DNA of 64,000 nucleotides from Mycobacterium sp. HUMS_12744610 (GCF_041206865.1 NZ_JBGEDP010000001.1:1302001-1366000); one strand, 5' to 3'; shown: positions 42,076 to 51,475, numbered from the stretch's first letter. A program made the numbers and translations. Notes: generated from the letters alone by a model not told the origin.

Positions 42076-42996
42076 CTACCTGCGATTTGCCGCGGCGTCA
42101 AGTGCGGCGCGGTCGGGCAGGTCCGCCCCGGGCCGGCCGATGGTGAGCGCCGAGGACAGGGCGGCCGCGTGCAGCGCGGTGGTCAGCGCGTCGAGCCCGA
42201 TCGAGCGGAGGTCGGCCCGCCGGCCGGCACCGAGCAGACCCAGCCCCCACAGCGCGTCGAGCAGGCCGACCGTGAAGGCGTCGCCGGCGCCGACGGTGTC
42301 CACCACCTCGACCGGCCGGGCCGCCACCCGGGCCTCGCCGGCCGCGCACAACGCCAGCGCGCCCCGCTCGCCCATCGTCACGGCGACGATCGCGGGCCCC
42401 ACGGCCAACCAGCTGCGGGCGGTCTGCTCCGGCTCGCGGTCGGGTTCGATCCAGCGCAGGTCCTCGTTGCTGACCTTGACGACGTCGCTGCGCTCGACGG
42501 CGCGCTCGATGCGTTCGCGGGCCAGCGCCCGGTCCTCGATCAAAGACGGCCGCACATTGGGGTCGAAGCTGACCGTCGCCGACACCCGGTAGGCATCCAG
42601 CAGCGCCGCTACCGCAAGGCAGCCCGGCTCCCGCACGGCGGCGATGGACCCGGTGTGCACCAGCAGCGGCGGCGCCACCTCGGGGGTGCCGGACAGCCGC
42701 CAGTCCAGGTCGAAGGTGTAGGTGGCGGACCCGTCGGCGCCGATCGTGGCCACCGAGCTCGGCGTCCGGGCGGCGGAGAAGCTACCCGGAACTAGTTGTA
42801 CCCCTGAGGATTTCAGGTGCGCTGCGATGCGCTGTCCCGAATCGTCGTCGCCGATGTGGGTGAGGAAATCGACATCGTGACCCAGCCGGGCGAGCCCGAC
42901 CGCGACGTTGAGGGGGCTGCCGCCGACATGGTCGGTGGTGCCCCTGTGCTTGACGACGTCGATCAGCGCCTCGCCGATCACCAGTCCGCGGCTCAT
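42076..42996 (-). CDS. PfkB-family carbohydrate kinase (fructokinase-like)
   Basis: Sugar kinase of 306 residues. The N-terminal GEALIDVV and VGGSPLNVAVGLARLG form the sugar-binding signature. The C-terminal VVDTVGAGDAFTVGLL is the ATP/anion-hole motif with the catalytic Asp. The start ATG 42996 overlaps the stop of the mannitol-dehydrogenase-like gene by 4 bp (ATGA). Together they could oxidise mannitol to fructose and phosphorylate it, which fits but is inferred. Confidence 0.9.
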   Translation of the reverse strand: MSRGLVIGEALIDVVKHRGTTDHVGGSPLNVAVGLARLGHDVDFLTHIGDDDSGQRIAAHLKSSGVQLVPGSFSAARTPSSVATIGADGSATYTFDLDWRLSGTPEVAPPLLVHTGSIAAVREPGCLAVAALLDAYRVSATVSFDPNVRPSLIEDRALARERIERAVERSDVVKVSNEDLRWIEPDREPEQTARSWLAVGPAIVAVTMGERGALALCAAGEARVAARPVEVVDTVGAGDAFTVGLLDALWGLGLLGAGRRADLRSIGLDALTTALHAAALSSALTIGRPGADLPDRAALDAAANRR

Positions 42997-44432
42997 GCCC
43001 GTGCCTCCTTCACCAACCCCTCCAGGGTCGCCCGCGCGCCGTTGGTGTGCAACGAGTCCAGCGCCCGGCGGTAGGCCTCCGCAAAGCGGGGCGCCCGCGG
43101 CAGGTCGCCGAACACCGCCGGGTTCTCCAGGAAGGCGCCGGGACGTTCCCGCTCCGAGCGGGCGGCGGGCACCAGCGAATCGGCCAGGTTGTCGACGACC
43201 TCGATCGGTTCGCCGTGTTCGTCTACTGCCTCGCTGTAGCGCGCCCAGCTCGCCACCGCCGCCGACGCGAGCCGGACGGGCCCGCCGGTGCGCAGGTTGG
43301 CGCGGATCACCGGAAGCAGCCAGGCCGGGATGCGGTCCGAGGAGTAGGCGCACAACCGGGCAACCGTGTCGGCGACGCCGGGGTTGGCGAACCGCTCGAC
43401 GAGTTCCCGGCTGTAGGCGGCCAAGTCGATGCCGGGGACCGGCGCCAACGTGGGGATCGCCTCGGAATCGAAGTAGGCGCAGAGGAATTCGGCCAGCAAT
43501 GGGTCGCGCGCCGCGTCGTGCACCATGCGGTACCCGCACAGCCACGCGAAGTAGCACAGGCACTGGTGCCCGGCGTTGAGGAGCCGCAGCTTCATCGCCT
43601 CGTAGGGGGCGACGTCGTCGACCAGCAGCACACCCGCGTCCTCCAGTGGCGGCCTGCCGGCGGCGAAGTCGTCCTCGAGCACCCACGCGGCGAAGGACTC
43701 GGCCGCCACCGGCCACCGGTCGGCGACACCGAAGTCGCGTTCCACAGCGGCCACGAGGTCGGGGGTGGTGGCTGGGGTGATGCGGTCCACCATCGAGCAC
43801 GGGAACCGGGCGTGCTCGTCCACCCAGCCGACCACGCCCGGATGCAACAGCTGCGCGTGCTCGACGACTGCCCGCCGGGCCACCTCGCCGTTGTGCTCGA
43901 TGTTGTCGCACGACACGATCGTCGGCGCGCCGACGCCGCGGTCGCGGCGGCGCACCAGGGCCTCGACGATCAGGCCGAACACCGACGCGCGGTCCCGGAC
44001 CCGGTAGCCCCCTTCGGTGATGGTCAGCGTGATGACGCGCGTCGCCGGTGCGGCGAGCAGTTCGACCGTGGCCGCGGGATCGTCGGGCACGTAGCGGTAG
44101 TCGACGATCGAGCCGATGACGCGTGCGTCGCGACTGTCGTCGGGGTGCTCGGAGATCAGCGTGTACAGGCCGTCCTGGGCGGCCAGCACGTCGCGCATGC
44201 GGCGGTCGGCGGGCAGCACCCCCAGCCCGCGGATGCCCCACTCGCGGGCCAGCCCGCGCCGCAGCAGCCGGTCGACGTACATCGCCTGATGCGCGCGGTG
44301 AAAGTTGCCGACACCGAAGTGCGCGATGCCCGTCCCGACGCCGTCCCGGTCGTAGCCCGGCGTCGCGATCGGCAGGCGCGGCAGGGTGGCGCTGTTCAGG
44401 CGAACCACCACATCGACGGTACCGGGTTCCAC
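42993..44432 (-). CDS. Mannitol dehydrogenase family protein
   Basis: Long-chain polyol dehydrogenase of 479 residues (NAD-dependent mannitol 2-dehydrogenase / fructuronate reductase family). HFGVGNFHRAHQAMYVDRLL is the N-terminal cofactor signature, and CDNIEHNGEVARRAV is the family centre. KLRLLNAGHQCLCYFAWLCG holds the conserved Lys and Asn-x-x-His active-site residues. GTG 44432 is the likely start. It overlaps the kinase gene and is divergent from ligD with 23 bp between. Confidence 0.9.
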   Translation of the reverse strand: MEPGTVDVVVRLNSATLPRLPIATPGYDRDGVGTGIAHFGVGNFHRAHQAMYVDRLLRRGLAREWGIRGLGVLPADRRMRDVLAAQDGLYTLISEHPDDSRDARVIGSIVDYRYVPDDPAATVELLAAPATRVITLTITEGGYRVRDRASVFGLIVEALVRRRDRGVGAPTIVSCDNIEHNGEVARRAVVEHAQLLHPGVVGWVDEHARFPCSMVDRITPATTPDLVAAVERDFGVADRWPVAAESFAAWVLEDDFAAGRPPLEDAGVLLVDDVAPYEAMKLRLLNAGHQCLCYFAWLCGYRMVHDAARDPLLAEFLCAYFDSEAIPTLAPVPGIDLAAYSRELVERFANPGVADTVARLCAYSSDRIPAWLLPVIRANLRTGGPVRLASAAVASWARYSEAVDEHGEPIEVVDNLADSLVPAARSERERPGAFLENPAVFGDLPRAPRFAEAYRRALDSLHTNGARATLEGLVKEARA

Positions 44433-44455
44433 CGCCCGGCAAGTACGTTGACACC

Positions 44456-46738
44456 ATGGGGTCCACGGCGCGGGCGCGGGTGAAGCTGACCAACGCCGAC
44501 AAGGTGCTCTACCCGGCCACCGGAACCACCAAGGGTGACGTGTTCGACTACTACACCCGCATCGCCGAGGTGATGATCCCGCACATCGCCGCTCGCCCCG
44601 CCACCCGCAAGCGCTGGCCCAACGGCGTCGACGAGGACTCGTTCTTCGAGAAGCAGCTGGCCTCCTCGGCGCCGGGCTGGCTGCCCCGCGGCAGCGTCAC
44701 GCACCGGTCCGGGACGACGACCTACCCGATCATCGACAGCCCGGACGGGTTGGCCTGGATCGCGCAGCAGGCGGCGCTGGAGGTGCACGTGCCGCAGTGG
44801 CGGTTCGTCGCCGAGTGGACCCGCAGCAGGGCCGAGGAGCTCAAACCGGGGCCGGCCACCCGGCTGGTGTTCGACCTCGACCCGGGCGAGGGCGTGACGA
44901 TGGCGCAGCTGGCCGAGGTGGCCCGTGCCGTCCGCGACCTGATCGCCGATATCGGACTGACCACCTTCCCGCTCACCAGCGGCAGCAAGGGGCTGCACCT
45001 TTACGCGCCGCTGGCCGAGCCGGTCAGCAGCCGGGGCGCCTCGGTGCTGGCCAAACGCGTTGCGCAGCAACTGGAAAAAGCGATGCCCAAGCTCGTTACG
45101 GCGATCATGACCAAAAGCTTGCGCGCGGGAAAGGTGTTCTTGGACTGGAGCCAGAACAACGGGGCGAAAACCACTATCGCGCCCTATTCGCTGCGCGGGC
45201 GGCAGCATCCGACGGTCGCCGCGCCGCGCACCTGGGAGGAACTCGACGACCCCGCGCTGACCCAGCTGCGCTACGACGAGGTGCTGGCCCGCGTCGAGCG
45301 TGACGGCGACCTGCTGGCTCCGCTCGACGCCGATGCGGCCGTATCGGATCGGCTGGCCAAATACCGCAGCATGCGCGACGCCGCCAAGACTCCCGAACCC
45401 GTTCCGGCCGCCGGACCCGCCCCCGGGCGGGGCAACACGTTCGTCATCCAGGAGCACCACGCCCGCCGGCTGCACTACGACTTTCGGCTGGAGCGCGACG
45501 GGGTGCTGGTGTCGTGGGCGGTGCCGAAAAACCTGCCCGAGACGACGTCGGTGAACCACCTGGCGGTGCGCACCGAGGACCATCCGCTCGAGTACGGCGG
45601 ATTCGAGGGCGTCATTCCCAAGGGGGAGTACGGGGCCGGCAAGGTGATCATCTGGGACTCGGGGACCTACGAGGCCGAGAAGTTCCGCGATGACCCCGCC
45701 GAAAAGGGCGAGGTGATCGTCAACCTGCATGGCAACCGGATCTCGGGGCGCTATGCGCTGATCCAGACCAACGGCGCCCAGTGGCTGGTGCACCGGATGA
45801 AGGATCAGAAGTCCTTCGACTTCGACGAGATCGCCCCCATGCTCGCCACGCACGGCTCGGTGGCGGCGTACACGGCCGGCCAGTGGGCCTTCGAAGGCAA
45901 ATGGGACGGCTACCGCCTGCTGCTCGAGGCCGACCACGGCACGTTGCGGCTGCGGTCCCGCCGCGGCCGCAACGTCACCGCCGAATATCCTCAATTCGCC
46001 TCCTTGGCAGCGGATCTGGTCGACCATCACGTGGTCCTCGATGGCGAGGCCGTCGTTCTGGACACCTCCGGTGTGCCCAGCTTCCACGCGATGCAGAACC
46101 GCGGCCGCGGCGCCCAAGTCGAGTTCTGGGCCTTCGATCTGCTCTACCTGGACGGCCGGTCGCTGCTGCGTGCCCGCTATGAGGACCGGCGCAAACTGCT
46201 GGAGACGCTGGGCGGCGGCACCAATCTCGTCGTTCCGAAACTGCTGCCCGGCAACGGCAAGCGGGCGCTGGAGTATTCCGCCGCGCACGGTTGGGAGGGC
46301 GTGGTGGCCAAGCGGCGCGACTCCGCCTACCAGCCGGGCCGGCGGTCGGCGTCGTGGGTCAAGGACAAGCACTGGAAAACACAGGAAGTCGTCATCGGCG
46401 GCTGGAAGGCCGGGGAGGGCAGGCGTAGCAGCGGCATCGGTTCGCTGCTGATGGGCATCCCCGGCGCCGACGGCCTGCGTTTCGCCGGCAAGGTCGGAAC
46501 CGGTTTCACCGAGCGGGATCTGGTGAGCCTGAAGGAGACGCTGGCGCCGCTGCACACCACCACGTCGCCGTTCAGTCCGCCGTTGCCCCGCAGCGAGGCC
46601 AGGGGGGTGACGTTCGTCGAGCCGGTGCTGGTGGGCGAGGTGCGCTACAGCGAGTGGACCCCCGATGACCGGCTGCGCCAGACGAGTTGGCGCGGCCTGC
46701 GGCCGGACAAGGAACCGAGTGAGGTGGTGCGGGAATGA
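44456..46738 (+). CDS. ligD: ATP-dependent DNA ligase LigD (polymerase-phosphoesterase-ligase)
   Basis: NHEJ end-processing enzyme of 760 residues (M. tuberculosis LigD: 759). The primase-like polymerase domain covers about 1-300 (RLVFDLDPGEGV with the metal-binding Asp pair, LTSGSKGLHLYAPL). The 3'-phosphoesterase domain covers about 315-450 (FVIQEHHARRLHYDFRLERD). The ligase domain has the nucleotidyl Lys482 in FEGKWDGYR and RGRNVTAEYPQF. ATG 44456 has no clear ribosome site. The frame upstream to 44123 is antisense to the dehydrogenase. The stop overlaps the next gene by 4 bp. Confidence 0.95.
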   Translation: MGSTARARVKLTNADKVLYPATGTTKGDVFDYYTRIAEVMIPHIAARPATRKRWPNGVDEDSFFEKQLASSAPGWLPRGSVTHRSGTTTYPIIDSPDGLAWIAQQAALEVHVPQWRFVAEWTRSRAEELKPGPATRLVFDLDPGEGVTMAQLAEVARAVRDLIADIGLTTFPLTSGSKGLHLYAPLAEPVSSRGASVLAKRVAQQLEKAMPKLVTAIMTKSLRAGKVFLDWSQNNGAKTTIAPYSLRGRQHPTVAAPRTWEELDDPALTQLRYDEVLARVERDGDLLAPLDADAAVSDRLAKYRSMRDAAKTPEPVPAAGPAPGRGNTFVIQEHHARRLHYDFRLERDGVLVSWAVPKNLPETTSVNHLAVRTEDHPLEYGGFEGVIPKGEYGAGKVIIWDSGTYEAEKFRDDPAEKGEVIVNLHGNRISGRYALIQTNGAQWLVHRMKDQKSFDFDEIAPMLATHGSVAAYTAGQWAFEGKWDGYRLLLEADHGTLRLRSRRGRNVTAEYPQFASLAADLVDHHVVLDGEAVVLDTSGVPSFHAMQNRGRGAQVEFWAFDLLYLDGRSLLRARYEDRRKLLETLGGGTNLVVPKLLPGNGKRALEYSAAHGWEGVVAKRRDSAYQPGRRSASWVKDKHWKTQEVVIGGWKAGEGRRSSGIGSLLMGIPGADGLRFAGKVGTGFTERDLVSLKETLAPLHTTTSPFSPPLPRSEARGVTFVEPVLVGEVRYSEWTPDDRLRQTSWRGLRPDKEPSEVVRE

Positions 46739-48684
46739 AATGGGTGACCTATCAAGACGACGACGGTATACGCACCGGGGTCGTGTCGGATGACAACATC
46801 CACGCGATGCCGGCGGGGGTGACGCTGCTCGAGCTGGTCGGGCGTGGCGTCGATGGCTTGCGGTATGCAGGCGAGGAGGCGCTGCGTTCCCCCGCGGTGG
46901 TCACCCCGGTGGCCGAGGTGCGGCTCATGGCGCCGATCCCGCGCCCGCCGTCGATCCGCGACACGCTGTGCTTCCTCGACCACATGCGCAACTGCAAGGC
47001 CGCGATGGGCGCCGACCGGATGCTCGCCGATGCCTGGTACCGTATCCCAGCGTTCTATTTCGCCTGCCCGGCAACGGTTCTCGGGCCCTACGACGACGCC
47101 CCGATGGCGCCCGGCAGCGCGTGGCAGGACTTCGAGCTGGAGATCGGCGCGGTCATCGGCACCGGCGGTAGGGATTTGACGGTCGAGGAGGCCGAACGGG
47201 CCATCATCGGTTATACGATCTTCAACGACTGGTCCGCGCGCGATCTGCAGCAGCTGGAGAGCCAGCTGGCGATCGGGCAGGGCAAGGGCAAGGACAGCGG
47301 GGTGACGCTGGGCCCGTATCTGGTGACGCCCGACGAGCTCGAGCCGTTCCGCGACCTCACCCGTCCCGGCCGGCTCGACCTGGAAGTGACAGCCCTGGTC
47401 AACGACACCGTGATCGGTTCGGGGTCCACCGCCCAGATGGACTGGACCTTCGCAGAGGTCATCTCCTACGTGTCGCGCGGCGTGATGCTCGCCCCCGGCG
47501 ACGTCATCGGCTCCGGCACCGTGCCCACCTGCACGCTTGTCGAGCACCTCAATCCGGTAGCGCTAGAATTGTTTCCGGGTTGGCTGCACGATGGCGACGT
47601 CGTCACCCTGCGGGTACAGGGGCTGGGGGAGACCCGGCAGACCGTGCGCGCCAGCAGGCCGCCGCACCCCCTGGCCGCCCGGCCCAACCCGGACGCCGCG
47701 CCAGCTCCACGCCGGGTCAACCCGGCCCCCGCGCGAGTGACCTACACCCGCGGGCTGCACGAGGTCGCCGAACGGGTCTGGGCATGGACCCTGCCCGACG
47801 GGGGATTCGGCTGGAGCAACGCCGGGCTGGTTGCCGGCGAGGGCGCCTCCCTGCTGGTGGACACGCTCTTCGACCTGGCGTTGACCCGCGAAATGCTCAC
47901 CGCCATGAGGCCTTTCACCGATCGAGCGCCGATCACCGACGCGCTGATCACCCACTCCAACGGTGATCACACCCACGGCAACCAGCTGCTGGACCCTTCG
48001 GTGCGGATCATCGCCGCCAAGGACACCGCCGAGGAGATTGCCCACGGACTGGCGCCGGAGATGCTGGCGATGGTGCAGAACGCCGACCTCGGGCCGATCG
48101 CGACGAAGTTCGTGCGGGACCGGTTCGGGTTCTTCGACTTCGGCGGCATCAGGGTGCGCAATGCCGATCTGACCTTCGACCGCGAGCTGAGCATCGACGT
48201 CGGTGGCAGGCGGGTGGAACTGCTCAACCTCGGCCCTGCCCACACCGCCGCGGACTCCGTGGTCCATGTGCCCGACGCCGGCGTGCTATTCGGTGGCGAC
48301 CTGCTGTTCATCGGCTGCACCCCGATCGTGTGGGCCGGCCCGATCGCCAACTGGGTGGCCGCCTGCGACGCCATGATCGCCTTGGACGCCCCGATCGTCG
48401 TTCCCGGCCACGGCCCGGTCACCGACCCGGACGGCATCCGCGCCGTGCGCGGCTATCTCACGCACGTCGCCGAACAGGCCGAGGCCGCCTACCGCAGGGG
48501 ACTGTCGTGGGCCGAGGCCGCCGACACCATCGATCTCGGCGAGTACGCGAGTTGGCTGGACGCCGAGCGCGTCGTCGTCAACGTCTATCAGCGTTACCGC
48601 GAACTCGACCCCGAGACCCCGCAACTGGAGGTGATGGCGCTGCTGGTGATGCAGGCCGAGTGGCTGGCCAAGCGGTCGGCGTGA
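46735..48684 (+). CDS. FAH-family hydrolase/isomerase - metallo-beta-lactamase-like fusion (Rv0939 type)
   Basis: Two-domain protein of 649 residues, matching M. tuberculosis Rv0939. Residues 1-305 are a fumarylacetoacetase-like domain: DTLCFLDHMRNCKAAMG, FNDWSARDLQQLES, and VISYVSRGVMLAPGDVIGSG with the acidic metal ligands. Residues 335-645 are a metallo-beta-lactamase fold: ITHSNGDHTHGNQLL (metal-binding HxxxDH, with Asn-Gly after His-Ser), LGPAHTAADSVVHVP and VPGHGPVTDPDG. ATG 46735 overlaps the ligD stop. A link to NHEJ is not known; the substrate may be an aromatic-ring cleavage product. Confidence 0.88.
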   Translation: MKWVTYQDDDGIRTGVVSDDNIHAMPAGVTLLELVGRGVDGLRYAGEEALRSPAVVTPVAEVRLMAPIPRPPSIRDTLCFLDHMRNCKAAMGADRMLADAWYRIPAFYFACPATVLGPYDDAPMAPGSAWQDFELEIGAVIGTGGRDLTVEEAERAIIGYTIFNDWSARDLQQLESQLAIGQGKGKDSGVTLGPYLVTPDELEPFRDLTRPGRLDLEVTALVNDTVIGSGSTAQMDWTFAEVISYVSRGVMLAPGDVIGSGTVPTCTLVEHLNPVALELFPGWLHDGDVVTLRVQGLGETRQTVRASRPPHPLAARPNPDAAPAPRRVNPAPARVTYTRGLHEVAERVWAWTLPDGGFGWSNAGLVAGEGASLLVDTLFDLALTREMLTAMRPFTDRAPITDALITHSNGDHTHGNQLLDPSVRIIAAKDTAEEIAHGLAPEMLAMVQNADLGPIATKFVRDRFGFFDFGGIRVRNADLTFDRELSIDVGGRRVELLNLGPAHTAADSVVHVPDAGVLFGGDLLFIGCTPIVWAGPIANWVAACDAMIALDAPIVVPGHGPVTDPDGIRAVRGYLTHVAEQAEAAYRRGLSWAEAADTIDLGEYASWLDAERVVVNVYQRYRELDPETPQLEVMALLVMQAEWLAKRSA

Positions 48685-48749
48685 GCCGCGAAAGTGCAAC
48701 CAGCTAAGCGCTTCCCGAGAAGAGGCGCCGGTAGTCGCACTTTCGCGGC
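48685..48749 (+). terminator. Long inverted repeat after the Rv0939-type gene
   Basis: GCCGCGAAAGTGC (48685-48697) and its exact complement (48737-48749) begin at the base after the stop codon, giving a 13-bp stem with a 39-base loop. It probably acts as a terminator or RNA-stability element. Confidence 0.5.
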
Positions 48750-48889
48750 CCAGGCCCGCGCGGATCAGCGGCCCCCGGGCCGCGGTTACCATCGTGGCGG
48801 TCGCGCCAACGTGTCGCCCTCGGTTCGTGCCATCGTCATTCCGTCACATTCGTGGTCGGATGAAGACCGAAATCGCCTACGGTTCGGTT

Positions 48890-49696
48890 ATGCCCGCTGT
48901 GGAACTCAACACCCTCGAAGACAACATCGCCTGCCTCACCCTCAACCGTCCCGAACGCCTCAACGCGATCGACGGCGCGCTGATCGACGGCGTGGACGAC
49001 GCCCTGACCGCGCTCGACGGCGGCGAATTCCGGGCGGCGATCCTGACCGGTGCAGGACGGGGGTTCTGCGCCGGAGCAGACCTGAGCGGCACCGGCGAGC
49101 CGTGGACCAAGCCCCGGCCGACCACGCCGCCGTTCAAGGTCAACTACGACGCACAGGTCCGGCTGGCCGACCTGTTCACCCGCCTCTACGAACTGCCCAT
49201 CCCGGTGATCGCCGCGGTCAACGGCGTCGCTGTCGGCGGCGGGTTGGCGTTCGCGCTGGTCTGCGACGTGCGGGTCGCCTCCGAGCACGCCCGGTTCGGG
49301 TCGGCGTTCATCAAGGCCGGCTTCTCCTCGATGGACATGGGCACCAGCTACCTGCTGCCCAAGATCGTCGGCGCCGGGGTGGCCCGGGAACTCATGCTGA
49401 CCGGCCGCATCATCGACGCCGCCGAGGCGTACCGGATCAAGCTGGTCCACGAGGTGGTGGCCCCGGACGACCTGATGCCGGCCGCGGTCGAGGTGGCGCG
49501 CTCGATCGCCGCGAACAACGCCTACGGCGTCTGGCAGACCAAGATCGGCCTCAACGCCGCGCTGGACGCGCCCAGCCTGCGGCATGCCATCGAGCTGGAG
49601 AACCGCACGCAGATCCTGAGCGGATTCACCAACAACCCGGTCGAGGCCGCGATCGCGCACCGGGAGAAGCGGGCCCCGAAGTGGGATCCGCTCTGA
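48890..49696 (+). CDS. Enoyl-CoA hydratase/isomerase family protein
   Basis: Crotonase-fold enzyme of 268 residues. The oxyanion-hole segments are RAAILTGAGRGFCAGADLSG and NGVAVGGGLAFALVCDVRVA. The second catalytic region is FGSAFIKAGFSSMDMGTSYL, where Met/Asp replace the usual Glu of hydratases, so another crotonase reaction is possible. ATG 48890 fits the family; ATG 48860 is an alternative. It is convergent with the LLM oxidoreductase gene. Confidence 0.88.
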   Translation: MPAVELNTLEDNIACLTLNRPERLNAIDGALIDGVDDALTALDGGEFRAAILTGAGRGFCAGADLSGTGEPWTKPRPTTPPFKVNYDAQVRLADLFTRLYELPIPVIAAVNGVAVGGGLAFALVCDVRVASEHARFGSAFIKAGFSSMDMGTSYLLPKIVGAGVARELMLTGRIIDAAEAYRIKLVHEVVAPDDLMPAAVEVARSIAANNAYGVWQTKIGLNAALDAPSLRHAIELENRTQILSGFTNNPVEAAIAHREKRAPKWDPL

Positions 49697-49773
49697 TCGC
49701 CGCGCTTGCGAGCGCCACGGTCTAGATGGCGGCGGCCCGCTGCGCCCGGCCTTCGCCGCGCTTGCGACCGTCG

Positions 49774-50640
49774 CTAGACCTTGGCGATCACGTTCTCGGC
49801 GAACATCTCCAGGTTGCGGATCTTGGTGTCCAGCGGCTCGGTGTCGTTGCCCTTGATGTAGGGGATGCGGAAGCCCACGATGACGTCGGTGACGCCCTTG
49901 TCCTCGAGCCGCTTGATGCCGTCCGCGGTGTAGGCGTCGGCCGAGATGACGTGGATTTCGAACGGGCCGGTCTTGCCGGCTTCGTCCCGGTACCGCTGCA
50001 GCTTGGCGATGAGGCCGTCGAGTTCCTCGGGGGCCCCGCCGCCGTGCATCCAGCCGTCCAGCCGCGCGGCGCGCCGCAGCGCAGCGTCGGCGTGACCGCC
50101 GATGAGGACCGGGATCGGCTTCGTGGGTGCCGGGGTCATCTTGGTCTTGGGAATGTCGTAGAACTCGCCGTGGAACTCGAAGTACTCGCCGCTGGTGAGG
50201 CCTTGGACGATCTCGATGCACTCATCCATCCGCTTGCCCCGCTTGGCGAACGGGACGCCCATCAGCTCGTAGTCCTCGGGCCACGGGCTGGTGCCCACCC
50301 CGAATCCCACGCGGTTGTCGGTCATCGCGGCCAGCGAACCGATCTGTTTGGCGACCAGGGCGGGCGGGCGGATCGGCAGTTTGAGGACGAAGAAGTTGAA
50401 CCGCAGCGTCGACGTCACCGCACCCAACGCCGATGTCAGCACGAATGTTTCGATGAACTCCTTGCCGTCGAGGAATTCGCGGTTCCCGTCGGGCGTATAC
50501 GGATACTTCGAATCGGACTCAAACGGATAGGCGATGCTGTCGGCTATCGTCATCGCGTTGTAGCCGGCCGCCTCGGCGGCTTTGGCCAGGGGGATGTAGT
50601 ACCGGAAGTCGGTCATCGCCTCCGCGTAGGTGAACCGCAC
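49774..50640 (-). CDS. LLM-class F420-dependent oxidoreductase (Rv0940c type)
   Basis: Luciferase-like oxidoreductase of 288 residues, the length of Rv0940c and in the same position. VGFGVGTSPWPEDYELMGVP and PIPVLIGGHADAALRRAARL are family segments for flavin/F420 and phosphate binding. GTG 50640 is chosen because GGAAGG lies nine bases upstream; the ORF is open to 50670. The substrate is unknown. Confidence 0.9.
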   Translation of the reverse strand: MRFTYAEAMTDFRYYIPLAKAAEAAGYNAMTIADSIAYPFESDSKYPYTPDGNREFLDGKEFIETFVLTSALGAVTSTLRFNFFVLKLPIRPPALVAKQIGSLAAMTDNRVGFGVGTSPWPEDYELMGVPFAKRGKRMDECIEIVQGLTSGEYFEFHGEFYDIPKTKMTPAPTKPIPVLIGGHADAALRRAARLDGWMHGGGAPEELDGLIAKLQRYRDEAGKTGPFEIHVISADAYTADGIKRLEDKGVTDVIVGFRIPYIKGNDTEPLDTKIRNLEMFAENVIAKV

Positions 50641-50731
50641 GTCATCTGCCTTCCTGCAACGGGTCGTCACACGACATTAGAACGTGTTCTAGTTTGACCC
50701 CGCCTCGGGGCGCAGCACAACCAGTCGCGGC

Positions 50732-51475
50732 TTACAGCTGGTTCTCGGGCCCGATGACCGCCCAGACGGTTTTGCCGGTTGCGGTGGGGGCGCTGCCCCA
50801 TGCGCGGGACAACGCGTCGACGATCGCCAGGCCGGAGACGTCGATGCCCTCCTCGGGGGGCGGCAGCCGCACCGCGGGGGTGTTGCTGCCGTCGGACACC
50901 GCGACGGTGGCGGTGGCGCCGTCGCTCTCGACGCGCATCATCGGGACGCTGCCGGTGTGCTCGAGCACGTTCTCCACGAACACGTTGACCACCACCAGCG
51001 CGACCGGGATGAGCGCGGGCTGCGACCACTCGGTCAGCCACTCGCGGACCAGCCGTCGTGACTCCCGAAGGCTGGTCAGGTTGGCCGGTAGCTCGGCGTC
51101 GGCACGCCGTACGCTGCGACGGGTCCGGCGCCCGAGCGCCCTGATCGCGCCCTTCTCGCTCGAATACACCGGCATCAGGCGGGCCACGCCGCTGCGGTCG
51201 ATCGCATCCCGATTGGCGCGCCGAGCGCACACCAGCACGATCGGGACATCGACCCCCGGGTGAAGCTGCCAGCGCGCGCCGATGAAGGCCGCCCACGCCG
51301 ACTCCGCGGGCACTCGAAGCGCGGTCACGTCGAGAATGAGGGCGGACGGCTTGTCGAGGATGGTCCGCACGACGGCGTCGCGCAGCGCCGCGGAGTTGGC
51401 GGTGTCCAGCACTCCATCGACGGTGAGCACCGCCACCGACTGGTTCATTCGCCCGTCGACGATCAGCGCACTCAC
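50732..51475 (-). CDS. STAS / anti-sigma regulatory kinase-like protein (Rv0941c type)
   Basis: Protein of 247 residues. The N-terminal part (1-90) resembles a STAS domain: VAVLTVDGVLDTANSAALRD, ALILDVTALRVPAESAWAAF. The C-terminal part (130-247) resembles a GHKL-type HATPase of anti-sigma factor kinases: VVVNVFVENVLEHTGSVPMM with the N-box Glu-Asn, and GLAIVDALSRAWGSAP. A regulator of a sigma-factor partner-switch is therefore plausible. GTG 51475 behind AAGGGGGGC is preferred over 51496. Confidence 0.75.
   Translation of the reverse strand: MSALIVDGRMNQSVAVLTVDGVLDTANSAALRDAVVRTILDKPSALILDVTALRVPAESAWAAFIGARWQLHPGVDVPIVLVCARRANRDAIDRSGVARLMPVYSSEKGAIRALGRRTRRSVRRADAELPANLTSLRESRRLVREWLTEWSQPALIPVALVVVNVFVENVLEHTGSVPMMRVESDGATATVAVSDGSNTPAVRLPPPEEGIDVSGLAIVDALSRAWGSAPTATGKTVWAVIGPENQL

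Noticed and set aside
44123..44455. N-terminal extension of LigD
   Set aside because: Antisense to the mannitol dehydrogenase gene; ATG 44456 gives the family length of 760 residues.
42076..44502. Single 808-codon minus-strand ORF suggesting a fused kinase
   Set aside because: Only its last 306 codons are the kinase; the rest is the wrong frame of the mannitol dehydrogenase gene.
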